Numbered from the stretch's first letter, positions 8,034 through 18,515 are shown. The stretch is DNA of 64,000 nt from Flagellimonas onchidii (GCF_004804315.1 NZ_SRXX01000008.1:1-64000), one strand, 5' to 3'. Numbers and translations are program-made. The notes: a model not told the origin generated them from the sequence alone.

Positions 8034-8555
8034 TTATTCCCCAGCCGTATCAGAAGCAGCACTTTCAACCGTCAATTGCTGTATGTCACGATCAAATAAA
8101 TACAATCCACCCTTATCATTCCCGATAAGATTGATTTTATCCAAAACAGTACGGGCCAAAGCTTCTTCTTCCAATTGTTCGGCCACATACCATTGTAAAA
8201 AGTTATGGGTCGCATAATCTTTCTCTTCCAAGGTAACATGAACCAACTCATTAATGCTTTGCGATACAAATATCTCGTGGTCGTATAGTTCTTGGAACAT
8301 CTCTTGTAATGTGCCGAACTCGGTTTTAGGAGCTTTTAGTGCTGATACATGGGCGTGTCCACCTCTTTCATTCACGTACTTCACCAATTTAAGCATGTGC
8401 ATGCGCTCTTCATCCGAATGTCCATACATAAACCCTGCAACACCTTCAAGACCTTTTACTTCGGCCCAACAGGCCATGGATAAATATACTTGGGAAGACT
8501 CGGCTTCTATTCGAATTTGCTCATTGAGCGCTTTTTCAAGTTTTTTGGATAGCAT
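8034..8555 (-). CDS. ftnA: Non-haem ferritin
   Basis: 173 residues, the usual length of bacterial ferritin. Ferroxidase-centre residues are in place: Glu in 'EQIRIEAESSQVYLS', the 'SDEERMHM' Glu-x-x-His in helix B, and Glu/Gln in 'NFLQWYVAEQLEEE' in helix D. It oxidises Fe(II) and stores iron as a mineral in a 24-subunit cytoplasmic shell. It is monocistronic, starting at an ATG, and its stop lies near the Cys-rich gene. Symbol ftnA is by analogy. Confidence 0.93.
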   Translation of the reverse strand: MLSKKLEKALNEQIRIEAESSQVYLSMACWAEVKGLEGVAGFMYGHSDEERMHMLKLVKYVNERGGHAHVSALKAPKTEFGTLQEMFQELYDHEIFVSQSINELVHVTLEEKDYATHNFLQWYVAEQLEEEALARTVLDKINLIGNDKGGLYLFDRDIQQLTVESAASDTAGE

Positions 8556-8622
8556 GTTCTAGATTTTAGAAATATAAAATTACAAAATGGAGTTAACTCT
8601 TCTGACCGGTTGTTTTGGAATA

Positions 8623-9462
8623 TTAAAAACGAACGGCCACACCCATAGTTCCCGGGCCAAAATTGAGGTTCCAACTTAGTTTTTTCTGGGTATTGTTGTA
8701 CTTCTCGTCGTATTTGGCATCCAGATAGCGATCTATGGATTCCACGATGAAAATACTGAGCACAGTACTAAAAGCTACATCGGATACCCAATGGAACCTG
8801 TCCGTAACCCTAGCAAAAGCAGGAATAAGCCCCACCGTATATATCCCAGCCTTGACCCACGGATTTTTAAATTGTTTGGCAATAGCATAGGCGTTGGTAA
8901 AGGCCAACATAGCGTGCCCAGAAGGGAAAGAATCGTAATTGAATACCCTGTTGAGATGGAAAGGGTCAAACTCGTTAGATGATTGACCACTTTTGGGGCG
9001 GGCCCTGCCGATAATCCGTTTACTGACTTGTTGTAAAAACCCTCCGGCGGTTGCGGAAGCAATCAAAAGTACCCCAGTTCGTCTTAATTTTTCGTTTTTG
9101 GTAAAAAGACCCGCGAGGTACACTCCTCCAGTAAGCATGTAGTTGTTTTCGGGGCTGCCGTACTCGTTTCCGTAGTCGACTAGAAAGTCAGGTACATCGT
9201 CTCTAAACCCTCCGACCCAATGGTCTAACTCGTCATCCACAGTGAAAAGTACTGCGGTTCCTGCAGCCATATACCCAAAGTTGGCCCAGTCGTTCCCTTG
9301 CCAATGAAACGGGCGACTATAAGCGTGCCCAATTCCACCAAAAACATTGCCTATGTCGTAGGTGAAGTTGTTCCAGAGATTGTCGTTTTTTTGAATATTG
9401 ACTTGTTGGGCATTTGATGCGACTGAAAAAAAGAACAGCACTAAAAGGGTAGATGATTTCAT
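8623..9462 (-). CDS. PAP2-family phosphatase, secreted or membrane-associated
   Basis: 279 residues from the ATG at 9462, which gives a clean signal peptide (cleaving near 'SVASNAQ'); the longer frame would need a TTG start. The three acid-phosphatase motifs are intact: 'KRIIGRARP' (about 148-156), 'PSGHAM' (180-185) and 'ARVTDRFHWVSD' with Arg218 and His224. These residues form the phosphate-binding and phospho-histidine site. Likely substrates are lipid phosphates such as undecaprenyl or phosphatidylglycerol phosphate, but the sequence does not decide. It shares the vanadate-site fold with the haloperoxidase domain encoded at 58.7-62.8 kb. Confidence 0.88.
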   Translation of the reverse strand: MKSSTLLVLFFFSVASNAQQVNIQKNDNLWNNFTYDIGNVFGGIGHAYSRPFHWQGNDWANFGYMAAGTAVLFTVDDELDHWVGGFRDDVPDFLVDYGNEYGSPENNYMLTGGVYLAGLFTKNEKLRRTGVLLIASATAGGFLQQVSKRIIGRARPKSGQSSNEFDPFHLNRVFNYDSFPSGHAMLAFTNAYAIAKQFKNPWVKAGIYTVGLIPAFARVTDRFHWVSDVAFSTVLSIFIVESIDRYLDAKYDEKYNNTQKKLSWNLNFGPGTMGVAVRF

Positions 9463-9510
9463 AGAAATGATTGGTCGTAAACGAAACAATTTAATAAAAT
9501 TCTGGGCAAA

Positions 9511-11634
9511 CTATTTGTGTAAGGCCAGTTGTATACGTTTTCTTGGAATATCCACATCCAAAACTTTGACGATAACCTGTTGGTGAAGACTTACATGTTC
9601 GTTTACATCTTTCACAAACGAATCGGACAGGTTGGAAATATGAATTAGTCCACTTTCTTTGATTCCAATGTCCACAAAGCACCCAAAATTGGTTATGTTA
9701 TTGACGATACCGGGTAATAGTTGCCCTTGTTGAAGATCAGTGATTTGTTTGATGTTTTGGTTAAAGGTAAAAGCTTTGGCCTTTTCCCTTCTGTCCAAAC
9801 CTGGTTTTTCCAGCTCTTCTAAAATATCCTTCAAAGTAGGTAACCCGATGGTGGTGGTACAATATTTCTGAAGATTAATGTTCTGTAGTACTGTCTGATT
9901 TCTGATGATATCGGATAAGGGCATTGTCTTGTCTTTCGCCATTTTTTCTACAATGGAGTAGCTTTCAGGGTGCACCGCTGAATCATCCAAAGGGTTTGTA
10001 CCATCCTTGATGCGCAAAAAACCCGCGCCTTGCTCAAAAGCTTTTCCTCCTAAACGAGGCACTTTTTTGATTTGTTGACGATTAGTAAAAGCACCATTTT
10101 CATTCCGATACGCAACAATGTTCTCTGCTAATTTTGGCCCAATACCTGACACATAGCTAAGCAAGGGTATGCTGGCAGTATTTATATTGACGCCAACAGA
10201 ATTTACACAACTTTCCACAACTAGGTCAAGCGAGGTTTTAAGTTTGGTTTGGTCTACATCGTGCTGGTACTGGCCCACACCAATGGATTTTGGGTCTATT
10301 TTCACCAATTCCGCCAAAGGGTCCGCCAAACGGCGGCCTATGGAGACAGCGCCTCTAACGGTAACATCGTAATTGGGAAATTCAACCCGCGCAATTTTGG
10401 AAGCGGAATATATGGAAGCACCGGCCTCACTGACCACAAAGACTTCTAACGAGGTTTTAAATGGGATTTGCTTGATCAATTGCTCCGTCTCCCGAGAGGC
10501 AGTTCCGTTTCCAATGGCGATGGCCTCAATTTTATAAGCATCGACCAGAGAGCTTATTTTTTTAATGGCCCCTGTACGATCATTTTTTGGAGCATGGGGG
10601 TAAATAGTTTCGTTGTGTCGCAAGTCGCCCTGAGCATCCAAGCAAACCACTTTGCAACCCGTTCTAAAGCCTGGGTCAATTGCCAGAATGCGTTTTTCAC
10701 CCAAAGGTGCTCCCAACAACAGCTGTTTTAGATTTTTGGAGAAAACTTGAATAGCATCTGTATCTGCTTTTTCTTTGGCATTCTTTAGGAGTTCATTGGA
10801 TAACGACGGGAATAAGAGTCGTTTGTACCCATCAGCAATGGCCAACTCAATTTGCGCTGTACATGCATTATTGGATTTAATGATGCGCCTTTCGATATTG
10901 TCCAAAGCCCTTTCTTCATCAATTTCAATTTTGACTCGAATGAAACCTTCCTTTTCAGCTCTCAAAATAGCCAAAAATCGATGTGAAGGACAACGGTTCA
11001 ACGACTCGCTCCAATCAAAATAGTCCCTGAATTTTTGTGCTTTCTCATCTTCTTTTTTGGTTTTGATGACTTTGGTCGTTAAAATAGCATGACGCCCCAG
11101 TTGATTTCTAAGCTGGTTTCGAATATCGGTACGCTCATTGATCCATTCGGCGATGATATGTCGAGCGCCTTCCAGGGCATCGTCCTCATTTTGAACTTGA
11201 TCGTTGAGGTATTTGGAAGCTATAAATTCAATCTCGTCGCTTCTTTGCGACATGATGATTTTTGCAAGCGGTTCCAATCCATTTTTACGCGCAGTTTCCG
11301 CTTTGGTTTTTTTGCTCTTTTTAAAAGGAAGATATAGATCTTCCAAACTGGCTATGTCCGCACAGCTTTGAAATCTTGATTGTAGTTCAGGAGTCAGAAG
11401 TCCCTGCTCTTCAACTGCCTTGAGAATGGCAATTTTTCTTTTTTGAATGGCTTCAAACTCACCTTTAAACTTTACAATGGCACCGACTTCGACCTCGTCT
11501 AAATTTCCAGTTCGCTCCTTTCTGTATCGGGCAATAAAAGGAATGGTGCAATCCTCATTCAATAGGGCAATGGTGTTTGCAACGCTTTTCTCAGAAAGCT
11601 GGGTATGCTTAAGGATATAGGGAATGAGCTGCAT
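9511..11634 (-). CDS. tex: Tex-family RNA-binding protein
   Basis: 707 residues with the full Tex order: helical N-terminal part, YqgF/RNase-H-like domain ('ILAIDPGFRTGCKVV', about 320), helix-hairpin-helix ('YVSGIGPKLAENIVAYR', about 500) and C-terminal S1 domain ('GIVNNITNFGCFVDIG', about 640). Tex proteins bind nucleic acids and influence transcription and RNA turnover; the YqgF domain usually lacks nuclease activity. Its ATG is 26 bp downstream of the metG stop on the same strand, so the two may share a transcript. Confidence 0.93.
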   Translation of the reverse strand: MQLIPYILKHTQLSEKSVANTIALLNEDCTIPFIARYRKERTGNLDEVEVGAIVKFKGEFEAIQKRKIAILKAVEEQGLLTPELQSRFQSCADIASLEDLYLPFKKSKKTKAETARKNGLEPLAKIIMSQRSDEIEFIASKYLNDQVQNEDDALEGARHIIAEWINERTDIRNQLRNQLGRHAILTTKVIKTKKEDEKAQKFRDYFDWSESLNRCPSHRFLAILRAEKEGFIRVKIEIDEERALDNIERRIIKSNNACTAQIELAIADGYKRLLFPSLSNELLKNAKEKADTDAIQVFSKNLKQLLLGAPLGEKRILAIDPGFRTGCKVVCLDAQGDLRHNETIYPHAPKNDRTGAIKKISSLVDAYKIEAIAIGNGTASRETEQLIKQIPFKTSLEVFVVSEAGASIYSASKIARVEFPNYDVTVRGAVSIGRRLADPLAELVKIDPKSIGVGQYQHDVDQTKLKTSLDLVVESCVNSVGVNINTASIPLLSYVSGIGPKLAENIVAYRNENGAFTNRQQIKKVPRLGGKAFEQGAGFLRIKDGTNPLDDSAVHPESYSIVEKMAKDKTMPLSDIIRNQTVLQNINLQKYCTTTIGLPTLKDILEELEKPGLDRREKAKAFTFNQNIKQITDLQQGQLLPGIVNNITNFGCFVDIGIKESGLIHISNLSDSFVKDVNEHVSLHQQVIVKVLDVDIPRKRIQLALHK

Positions 11635-11660
11635 GGAACTTCTTTTTGATATGGGAAAGA

Positions 11661-13736
11661 TTAACTAATGCTTTCTCCATTCCCAACCCTATCCTCATCA
11701 GGATTAACAAAAACCAACTTACCTTCTTGGTTTTCGGTCATTAAGATCATGCCCTCACTTTCCACTCCTCGAAGTTTTCTGGGAGCAAGGTTGACTAAAA
11801 CAGTAACCTTCTTACCTACAATGTCTTCAGGTTTAAAGCTTTCGGCAATTCCAGATACTATGGTTCGGGTATCTAGACCAGTATCGACTTTCAGTACCAA
11901 TAATTTATTGGCTTTTGGCATTTTTTCAGCCTCCAGAATAGTTCCGACACGGATATCCAATTTGGTGAAATCATCAAAGGTGATGGTTTCTTTTTGTGTG
12001 GCAACTTCCTTCTCCATTTGTTCGTTTGTTTTTTTTGTGGCTTCCAGTTTGGCCAATTGGGCCTCAATTTCTTTGTCCTCTACTTTGCGAAAGAGGAGTT
12101 CACTCTTATTGATTTGGTGCTCTGATGCAAGTAAGACGTTTTGTGTACTTAGGCTATTCCAATTTACATCTTCTTCATTCGAATCAAGATTTAGTATGTT
12201 CTTGAGCTTGTCGGAAGTGAAGGGTAAAAGCGGCTCACTAAGAACGGCAAGACCTGTTGCAATTTGAAGGGCCACGTACATTACGGTTTTTACACGTTCT
12301 TCATCTGTTTTGATGAGTTTCCAGGGCTCTTCATCGGCCAGGTATTTATTGCCCAGTCTTGCTAGGTTCATCAACTCTTGACTGGCTTCCCTAAAACGGT
12401 ATCGCTCCAACGAATTATCAAGAATTTTAGGAAAACCCTTTAGGGTTTCCAAAGTCTGTTTGTCAACCTCTGAGAACTCTGAAGGAGTTGGCACAACACC
12501 ATCGTAATACTTATGGGTTAATACGGCAACACGGTTCACAAAGTTTCCAAAGATGGCGACCAACTCATTGTTGTTTCTGGCCTGGAAATCTTTCCATGTA
12601 AAATCGTTATCCTTGGTTTCAGGGGCATTGGCCGTTAATGCGTAACGCAGTACATCTTGCATATCTGGGAATTCCTCCAAATACTCATGTAGCCATACGG
12701 CCCAGTTTTTAGAGGTGGAGAGTTTGTTTCCTTCCAGATTTAAGAATTCGTTGGCAGGTACATTTTCGGGGAGTACAAAGTCACCATGTGCTTTTAGCAT
12801 GCTTGGAAAAATGATGCAATGGAAAACAATATTGTCTTTCCCAATAAAATGAAGCAATTTGGTATTCTTGTCTTTCCAATAAGGTTCCCAATCCTTGCCT
12901 TCTCGTTCGGCCCATTCCTTGGTAGACGAAATGTATCCGATTGGCGCATCGAACCAAACATAAAGCACTTTTCCTTCGGCGTCTGCTACCGGAACGGGGA
13001 TTCCCCAATCCAAATCACGTGTTACCGCACGTGGTTTTAGGCCATCGTCAATCCAAGACTTACACTGTCCATATACATTGGGCTTCCAATCATTTTTATG
13101 TCCTTCTAAAATCCATTCCTTTAGGAATGATTCATATCTATCCAAAGGTAAAAACCAGTGTTTGGTCCTTTTTAGTGTAGGAATTCCCCCAGTAATGGTG
13201 GATTTTGGATTGATGAGGTCGGTAGCATTCAATGATGAACCACAGTTTTCGCATTGATCACCGTAAGCTTCTTCGTTGCCACATCGTGGGCAAGTACCTG
13301 TAACAAAGCGGTCAGCCAAAAACTGCTTGGCCTCTTCGTCATATAGTTGTTCAGTGACCTCTTCTATAAAATCTCCTTGGTCATATAACTTTTTGAAAAA
13401 GTCGGACGCTGTTTTATGATGTACTCCCGCAGAAGTCCTGGAATAATTATCAAAGGAAATTCCAAAATCCGTAAAGGATTTTTTGATGATTCCGTGATAC
13501 TTATCAATAATTTCCTTCGGACTGACCCCTTCTTTTTTTGCCTTCATCGGAATAGCCACACCGTGTTCATCACTACCGCAAATAAAAGCTACATCGTTGC
13601 CTTTTAAACGCAAGTACCTGGAATAGATATCGGCAGGAACATACACACCTGCCAAATGACCAATATGTATGGGACCGTTGGTATATGGAAGAGCAGCGGT
13701 TATAGTGTATCGAGTTGGGGTCGTATTCTGAGACAT
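11661..13736 (-). CDS. metG: Methionyl-tRNA synthetase
   Basis: 691 residues. Seen in order: Rossmann catalytic core with the HIGH motif ('HIGHLAGVY', about 22), the zinc knuckle with 'CPRCG' and 'CENCG' (about 150-165), the KMSKS loop as 'KLSTSKN' (about 345), the anticodon-binding helices, and a C-terminal tRNA-binding domain ('[18 protein letters not shown]', about 600). It charges initiator and elongator tRNAs with methionine; the C-terminal domain dimerises the enzyme. A TATTTTTG box (minus strand) lies 22 nt upstream of the ATG. Confidence 0.97.
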   Translation of the reverse strand: MSQNTTPTRYTITAALPYTNGPIHIGHLAGVYVPADIYSRYLRLKGNDVAFICGSDEHGVAIPMKAKKEGVSPKEIIDKYHGIIKKSFTDFGISFDNYSRTSAGVHHKTASDFFKKLYDQGDFIEEVTEQLYDEEAKQFLADRFVTGTCPRCGNEEAYGDQCENCGSSLNATDLINPKSTITGGIPTLKRTKHWFLPLDRYESFLKEWILEGHKNDWKPNVYGQCKSWIDDGLKPRAVTRDLDWGIPVPVADAEGKVLYVWFDAPIGYISSTKEWAEREGKDWEPYWKDKNTKLLHFIGKDNIVFHCIIFPSMLKAHGDFVLPENVPANEFLNLEGNKLSTSKNWAVWLHEYLEEFPDMQDVLRYALTANAPETKDNDFTWKDFQARNNNELVAIFGNFVNRVAVLTHKYYDGVVPTPSEFSEVDKQTLETLKGFPKILDNSLERYRFREASQELMNLARLGNKYLADEEPWKLIKTDEERVKTVMYVALQIATGLAVLSEPLLPFTSDKLKNILNLDSNEEDVNWNSLSTQNVLLASEHQINKSELLFRKVEDKEIEAQLAKLEATKKTNEQMEKEVATQKETITFDDFTKLDIRVGTILEAEKMPKANKLLVLKVDTGLDTRTIVSGIAESFKPEDIVGKKVTVLVNLAPRKLRGVESEGMILMTENQEGKLVFVNPDEDRVGNGESIS

Positions 13737-13757
13737 TTCCTATTTTGGATTAAGCCC

Positions 13758-13765
13758 CAAAAATA
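13758..13765 (-). promoter_or_regulatory. -7 element upstream of metG
   Basis: The minus strand reads TATTTTTG, fitting TAnnTTTG, 22 nt before the metG ATG. No clear -33 TTTG. Confidence 0.4.
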
Positions 13766-13802
13766 CTGATTTTAAGAAAAGCCGAACGGGTGTTTTACAA
13801 AA

Positions 13803-13864
13803 AAGGAAACCTCCGAATCACGCATTCCAAAATTGGGGTGGGGACATGCACAATCGGAGGATTC
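13803..13864 (-). terminator. Long-loop hairpin with T-run after the DUF1501 gene
   Basis: On the minus strand CCTCCGA (complement of 13854-13860) pairs with TCGGAGG (complement of 13810-13816) across a loop of about 37 nt, then TTTCCTTTTTTG follows. Probably the terminator of the DUF1800-DUF1501 operon; the large loop makes an attenuator role for metG conceivable. Confidence 0.45.
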
Positions 13865-13890
13865 TGGAATTTGTACTTTGATAATGAAAA

Positions 13891-15609
13891 CTACATGATC
13901 ATAACAGATTTACTCATTCTTTCTTCACCTACAGAAATTCGGTAGATATATTTACCAGTTGCCAGACTGTCGCGCATCCTTTCACGGATGTTTATTTCAA
14001 CTGACCCCTCAAGCACCATCTCATTGAAAACGGTACCTACATTTTGACCAAGAATGTTGTAAAGCTGAATGTCAACATGAGCAGCAACGGGCATTTCCAA
14101 ATGAATATGTGGAAGACGTTCTGATTCTGGCGGATAATAAGGTCTATGGACAATTGTAGCCAGAGCATCTGGATCTGGATCCATACCATCTGGACTCGGA
14201 GGAGTATCCGGAAGTGTTGGTGGATCACTGTCCATGGCAATATCATCAAAAACTTCACCGCTACAGTTGAAACCTAAGTCGATTGCTTGATACGGATGAC
14301 CTAATAAATGTTGTTCCACTTTTGCCCTAGGTACACATAGCCATTCTGCGAGTACGGTTCCATATAGATTTCGGAAATCCATAGTATATTCCAAGTTACC
14401 TCTACTATTGGGACTGTCCAGCGACGGGTGATCCCCTACAAAGGCACTTCCGTTCAACCCAGACCCGAAGAAAAGGGTTGGAGCAGCTTTACCATGATCT
14501 GTTCCGTTTGAGCCATTTTCAAAAATTCGACGTCCGAATTCTGAGAAGGTCATGCTCAATACCTTGTCATCTTGTTCCGTAAAAGCAATATCCTCATAGA
14601 AGTTGTTAATGGCAATGGAAAGATTGGTCATTAAACGCTCATGGGCAAGGGGTTGATTACCGTGGGTATCAAAACCTCCCATGGAAATCATATATACCTT
14701 GGTGCCCAAGTTACCTTTGATCAACCTTGCCAAAAGAGCCAATTGTCTTGCAAAGCCGTTGTCTTGATATTCAACTTGGTTTTGCCCTCTTTCGTATGCT
14801 TCGTGAATTTTACCGGCATATTCGTATGTGGTATTGGCTACCCCTCTTAGGAATTTAAGCTGATCGCCATACATACAGTTATCGAATGGGGCATTTTCGA
14901 TATCGTAGAAGAATCCAGTCTGCGCAATTTCTTCCAACTGATCTATGTTGTTGGTCACAAATGCGTAATTAGTCTCCTCTCCCTGGAAAACCAAATTAGA
15001 TAGGTTTCCGATTTGGATAGCCGCTGGTGCTTCGGGTGGATTAATTAAATAGTCTGGGTAACAATCTTCAAAATGTCTGCCCATCCAACCTGTATTTAAT
15101 CCAGTGAAACCTGTGGTAGTGAGATCAGTGTTGGCAAAAATGTCGGACCCTGTAAAATGGGATAGACTTTGCCCTTCATAACCTACTCCGTGAACAGCTT
15201 TAAACTGTCCTTCACCCCAAAGGGGCTCCAAAGAATTCATATAAGTAGGTACACCGAAATCATCGGTAAGTTTTAGGACCTTACTTTCTGGGATGTAAAT
15301 GTTAGGTCGCGCATTAGCATAAGTATCATATTGTTGTATGGGAATAACAGTACTCAATCCATCATTTCCTCCAGACAATCTTATTAAGATTAAAATATGA
15401 TCGGTCTCAGCATCTGCAATTGCAGATGTTAAAGGTGATGGGGCCGAGGCAGAAACTAAACTGCTTCCCAAGAACATAGATCCAGAACCGGCTATACCCA
15501 ATGCTTGGATAAAGGACCGTCTGCTCCATGCTTTATGTTCTAAATCGTGACCTTCGTGTTCAAGGCCTTTGTGTGGTGTTGTATCGTGGGTATGGTGAGT
15601 ATCGCACAT
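13891..15609 (-). CDS. DUF1501 protein with Tat signal and type IX sorting tail
   Basis: 572 residues. A twin-arginine motif 'SRRSFIQALGIAGSG' at about 28-42 marks Tat export. The body is a DUF1501 domain, a distant sulfatase/alkaline-phosphatase relative ('LIRLSGGNDGLS', 'MGGFDTHGNQ', 'FSEFGRRIFENGS', 'DHGKAAP'). The last 80 residues form a type A sorting domain ('VDIQLYNILGQNVG', 'GKYIYRISVG'), which directs outer-membrane passage by the type IX system. The gene follows the DUF1800 gene by 10 bp, the usual pairing in Bacteroidota. Combining Tat export with a T9SS tail implies a folded, possibly metal-loaded surface enzyme. The reaction is unknown. Confidence 0.85.
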   Translation of the reverse strand: MCDTHHTHDTTPHKGLEHEGHDLEHKAWSRRSFIQALGIAGSGSMFLGSSLVSASAPSPLTSAIADAETDHILILIRLSGGNDGLSTVIPIQQYDTYANARPNIYIPESKVLKLTDDFGVPTYMNSLEPLWGEGQFKAVHGVGYEGQSLSHFTGSDIFANTDLTTTGFTGLNTGWMGRHFEDCYPDYLINPPEAPAAIQIGNLSNLVFQGEETNYAFVTNNIDQLEEIAQTGFFYDIENAPFDNCMYGDQLKFLRGVANTTYEYAGKIHEAYERGQNQVEYQDNGFARQLALLARLIKGNLGTKVYMISMGGFDTHGNQPLAHERLMTNLSIAINNFYEDIAFTEQDDKVLSMTFSEFGRRIFENGSNGTDHGKAAPTLFFGSGLNGSAFVGDHPSLDSPNSRGNLEYTMDFRNLYGTVLAEWLCVPRAKVEQHLLGHPYQAIDLGFNCSGEVFDDIAMDSDPPTLPDTPPSPDGMDPDPDALATIVHRPYYPPESERLPHIHLEMPVAAHVDIQLYNILGQNVGTVFNEMVLEGSVEINIRERMRDSLATGKYIYRISVGEERMSKSVMIM

Positions 15610-15619
15610 GATGAAGAGG

Positions 15620-17113
15620 TTATTTTAGTTGAAATTCGGGTTCTCTGGATAAATGGCGTAACAACAGATAAACTTGAGATGGTGCTGTTGGCCATGAAGA
15701 TAAAGTCCAATCGGGAGTAGCGCCTCCTTCATAATATGTTTCATCGACATCACTCCTAAAGGCTACATAGGCTTTCTCATATTCACCATCAGTAAGCAAT
15801 CCTTTAGGTAACATTCTATCAATAATTGGTCTTGAAATGATATCAGGATTATTACTGGTTATACCGTCATTTCCCGTTATTGACAATGCAAAATCTCTAA
15901 ACTGTTCAGGGTTATCTTGGAAGAAGCGCTCCAAAAACACCTCAGTGGTCAACCAACGACCAATAATAAAGTTGGTGTTGATCCACTGTCTGTCTCGTTG
16001 CCAACCGGCCACATCAAATGGATCAAACATGGTTTGTCCAATTAATCTTGATGCATCAATAACATTGATAACCGTATTATCATTATAAATGAAACCGGTT
16101 TCTTTGATCAGGTTCATATAAAGGTCAAATGGACTTTTAATAATAACCCCTATTGCAGTTTCATCAAAAAAGTGCTGACTTTTAAAAAGTTGACGGAGAA
16201 CTGGGGCAATTTCAAAGTTGTTGGCGGTAAAGGTTGCGGCCATTCCATTAATTATGGTTTGGGCATTACCGGTTGCATCATCAGAATCTGGATGTACAAA
16301 GAACTCGTATAGCTTTTTACAGATAAACCATGCGATGTCATTGGGTCTTTCGGTAAATAGAATATTGATGACATCATCATAACCCCAGTTACCGGTTTGA
16401 CCGAAAATCGTTTTGTTTTCTGTGTTAAAATCCTCTGGATTAAAAGTAACTTGTGTACAACCTATTTCACCGTTTTCGGTATAGCCTGAAATGGCTTTAG
16501 CGGTTTCTATAATGTCCTCTTCGGTGTAATTGTTGCCTTCACCAAGAGTGAAAAGCTCATACAACTCGCGGGCATAGTTTTCGTTTGGATTGTTTCCTCT
16601 GTTTCGTACTCCATCCAAATAATAGAGCATAGCACTGGTCAACCCAATTTCGCTTACAAAGGTTCGAAAGTTTCCTATGGCGTTTCGTTGCAAACAGTCT
16701 ATATAATAATACAAGAATGAATTACAGTTATAAACATCAATTTCCGTAACGAAATGATTATGCCAGAAAAAGCTTAAACGATCTCGAAGATTGTTGTTTA
16801 AAAGGGAATTGCCATATGCAATGGCAAATTCTTCTTGTTGAGCTCTTCGCATTTGACCGGCTTGGTCGTCGTCCGCGGGATAATCAGCATTGGTCCAATC
16901 TGCCCATGTAGGGGGGGCTATTGGTCCAAGGGCAAGGGCTTGGTCAACTAGGTTGTCAACAAGGGTATCAGCTGTTTGGTTAACAGCTGCATCAATAGTC
17001 TGTACCGATGCGCTGAAACCTAGCCTCCGATACAAGTGGGTGGCACGTAATTGATCCAGAGGATCTGTATACGGCGCCAAGGTTGAGGAATTACAATTGA
17101 TAAAGTACTCCAT
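15620..17113 (-). CDS. DUF1800-family protein
   Basis: 497 residues of the DUF1800 family, recognised from 'ATHLYRRLGFSAS' near the start, 'LRDRLSFFWHNHFVTE' (about 108), 'NENYARELYELFTLG' (about 180) and the C-terminal 'SQVYLLLRHLSREPEFQL'. Genes of this family are almost always next to a DUF1501 gene, as here, and the pair is thought to act together; no reaction is established. No obvious signal peptide is visible at the chosen ATG, so the export route is unclear. First gene of the two-gene operon. Confidence 0.82.
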   Translation of the reverse strand: MEYFINCNSSTLAPYTDPLDQLRATHLYRRLGFSASVQTIDAAVNQTADTLVDNLVDQALALGPIAPPTWADWTNADYPADDDQAGQMRRAQQEEFAIAYGNSLLNNNLRDRLSFFWHNHFVTEIDVYNCNSFLYYYIDCLQRNAIGNFRTFVSEIGLTSAMLYYLDGVRNRGNNPNENYARELYELFTLGEGNNYTEEDIIETAKAISGYTENGEIGCTQVTFNPEDFNTENKTIFGQTGNWGYDDVINILFTERPNDIAWFICKKLYEFFVHPDSDDATGNAQTIINGMAATFTANNFEIAPVLRQLFKSQHFFDETAIGVIIKSPFDLYMNLIKETGFIYNDNTVINVIDASRLIGQTMFDPFDVAGWQRDRQWINTNFIIGRWLTTEVFLERFFQDNPEQFRDFALSITGNDGITSNNPDIISRPIIDRMLPKGLLTDGEYEKAYVAFRSDVDETYYEGGATPDWTLSSWPTAPSQVYLLLRHLSREPEFQLK

Positions 17114-17283
17114 AGCAATGACTGGCGTTAATTGGTCAATAGTTTTGGGGCAACTATTATGTTTAGTTAACGTTGGATGTGGTTCAGTTCAGAATCACAA
17201 ATTACAACCTAAACGCAGTTTTGACCATGAACGACCAAAATTTTCGATGAACTGCACATATTTTTTAATATTTTTCAAAATTC

Positions 17284-17643
17284 ATGGGAAAACACAATGA
17301 ATTTGGAAGAAAAGGTGAGCAGATTGCAGTAGACTTTTTGAAGGAAAAGAGATATAAAATCCTCCAAAGAAACTATAGATACCTCAAGGCTGAGATAGAT
17401 ATTATAGCAGAAAAGGATGGTATCGTCTCTATTGTGGAGGTAAAATCTAGGACGGAAGGTTTTTTGGAAACTATTTCGGAGACTATCAATCAAAAGAAAA
17501 TTAATTTGATTGTTATGGCCGCCAATCAATATGTAATAGACAATAACTTGGATGTGGAGATACGCTTCGATTTCATCTTGGTTCTTAAAAAAGGGGCAAC
17601 TTTCGAAATTGAGCATACGAAAAATGCATTTTATTATTTTTAA
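17284..17643 (+). CDS. YraN-family putative endonuclease
   Basis: 119 residues, standard family length. It shows the PD-(D/E)xK-like layout: 'GRKGEQIAVDFLKEK' (Glu of the first helix), 'AEIDIIAEKDG' (Asp) and 'IVEVKSR' (Glu-x-Lys). The family (UPF0102) is related to Holliday-junction resolvases but its role is not proven. It diverges from the DUF1800 gene, about 170 bp away, and is followed by a promoter for the next gene. Confidence 0.9.
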   Translation: MGKHNEFGRKGEQIAVDFLKEKRYKILQRNYRYLKAEIDIIAEKDGIVSIVEVKSRTEGFLETISETINQKKINLIVMAANQYVIDNNLDVEIRFDFILVLKKGATFEIEHTKNAFYYF

Positions 17644-17646
17644 CCA

Positions 17647-17678
17647 TTTGTTTTATTTGTAACAATGTGTTATTTTTG
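17647..17678 (+). promoter_or_regulatory. Promoter of the ACT-like gene
   Basis: TTTG at 17647, a 20-base spacer and TATTTTTG at 17671-17678, an exact TAnnTTTG, 29 nt upstream of the ATG at 17708. Confidence 0.6.
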
Positions 17679-17707
17679 CTTCTACCAATCCAATCCAAAC
17701 CAATCAA

Positions 17708-18367
17708 ATGAAAACAATTTCGGCCGTAGTGGAACACTACATTAAAAAGAAACCTTTTCTGCAAAGTGCACTGGCGCAGGGAATAATCAATCTTACCTCT
17801 TTATCACGACAGATAAAACCGGAGATTTCAGATGCTTTGGGTAAAGAGGTTAAAGATGGTGCGATAGTTATGGCACTCAAACGTCTTTCAGATGATTTGG
17901 AGTTTCGAGCAACCCACAAAATTGTTAAAGTCCTTAAGAATATTGGCGAGATTACGGTACGTTCTTCTCTTACGGACTATACATTTTTGGCGTCTGACAC
18001 CATTTTGGGCCAGCAGGCTAAATTGTTGGAAGAAGTAAACATGAACCAAGATGTTTTTTATACTTCTTCAAGAGGGGTCAATGAAATCAATATTGTAATC
18101 AGCAGTGTGATGGACAGCGTAGTGGAAAAACACTTCAAGCATGAACGCTGCACCCAGAAAGCTCAGAATTTATCTTCGATTACGGTAAAATTACCAGCAG
18201 AGAATGTCTCGGTGCCGGGAATCTACTATTTTATCTTCCAGAGATTGGCCTGGGAAGGTATTGTACTTTATGAGGTAATCTCCACTACCAACGAATTTAC
18301 CATTTTGGTAAACGAAGAACAGGTAGACGTAGCCTTTAAGACCATAAAGGATTTGAAAGGACTATAG
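17708..18367 (+). CDS. ACT-domain-like conserved protein
   Basis: 219 residues, no signal or membrane segment. The N-terminal third ('LAQGIINLTSLSRQIKPEI') looks helical and DNA-binding-like; the C-terminal part ('ENVSVPGIYYFIFQRLAWEG', 'TNEFTILVNEEQVDVAF') has the pattern of ACT ligand-binding domains. Homologues in Bacteroidota are sometimes labelled aspartate kinase, but there is no kinase domain here. A sensor or regulator of amino-acid metabolism is a reasonable guess only. It has its own promoter. Confidence 0.65.
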   Translation: MKTISAVVEHYIKKKPFLQSALAQGIINLTSLSRQIKPEISDALGKEVKDGAIVMALKRLSDDLEFRATHKIVKVLKNIGEITVRSSLTDYTFLASDTILGQQAKLLEEVNMNQDVFYTSSRGVNEINIVISSVMDSVVEKHFKHERCTQKAQNLSSITVKLPAENVSVPGIYYFIFQRLAWEGIVLYEVISTTNEFTILVNEEQVDVAFKTIKDLKGL

Positions 18368-18515
18368 TAAGTTCTACAATTCGATGTTCGGGGTTCGGGT
18401 TCAGAGCATTTTGAAGCTGTGGAGACAATGCAAGGTTGTTATATTTTCTTCTACTAAGGGTCAATAAAAAGATTTCAATCACTAACTTGATTTCGAAAAC
18501 CCAGCACCATTTATT

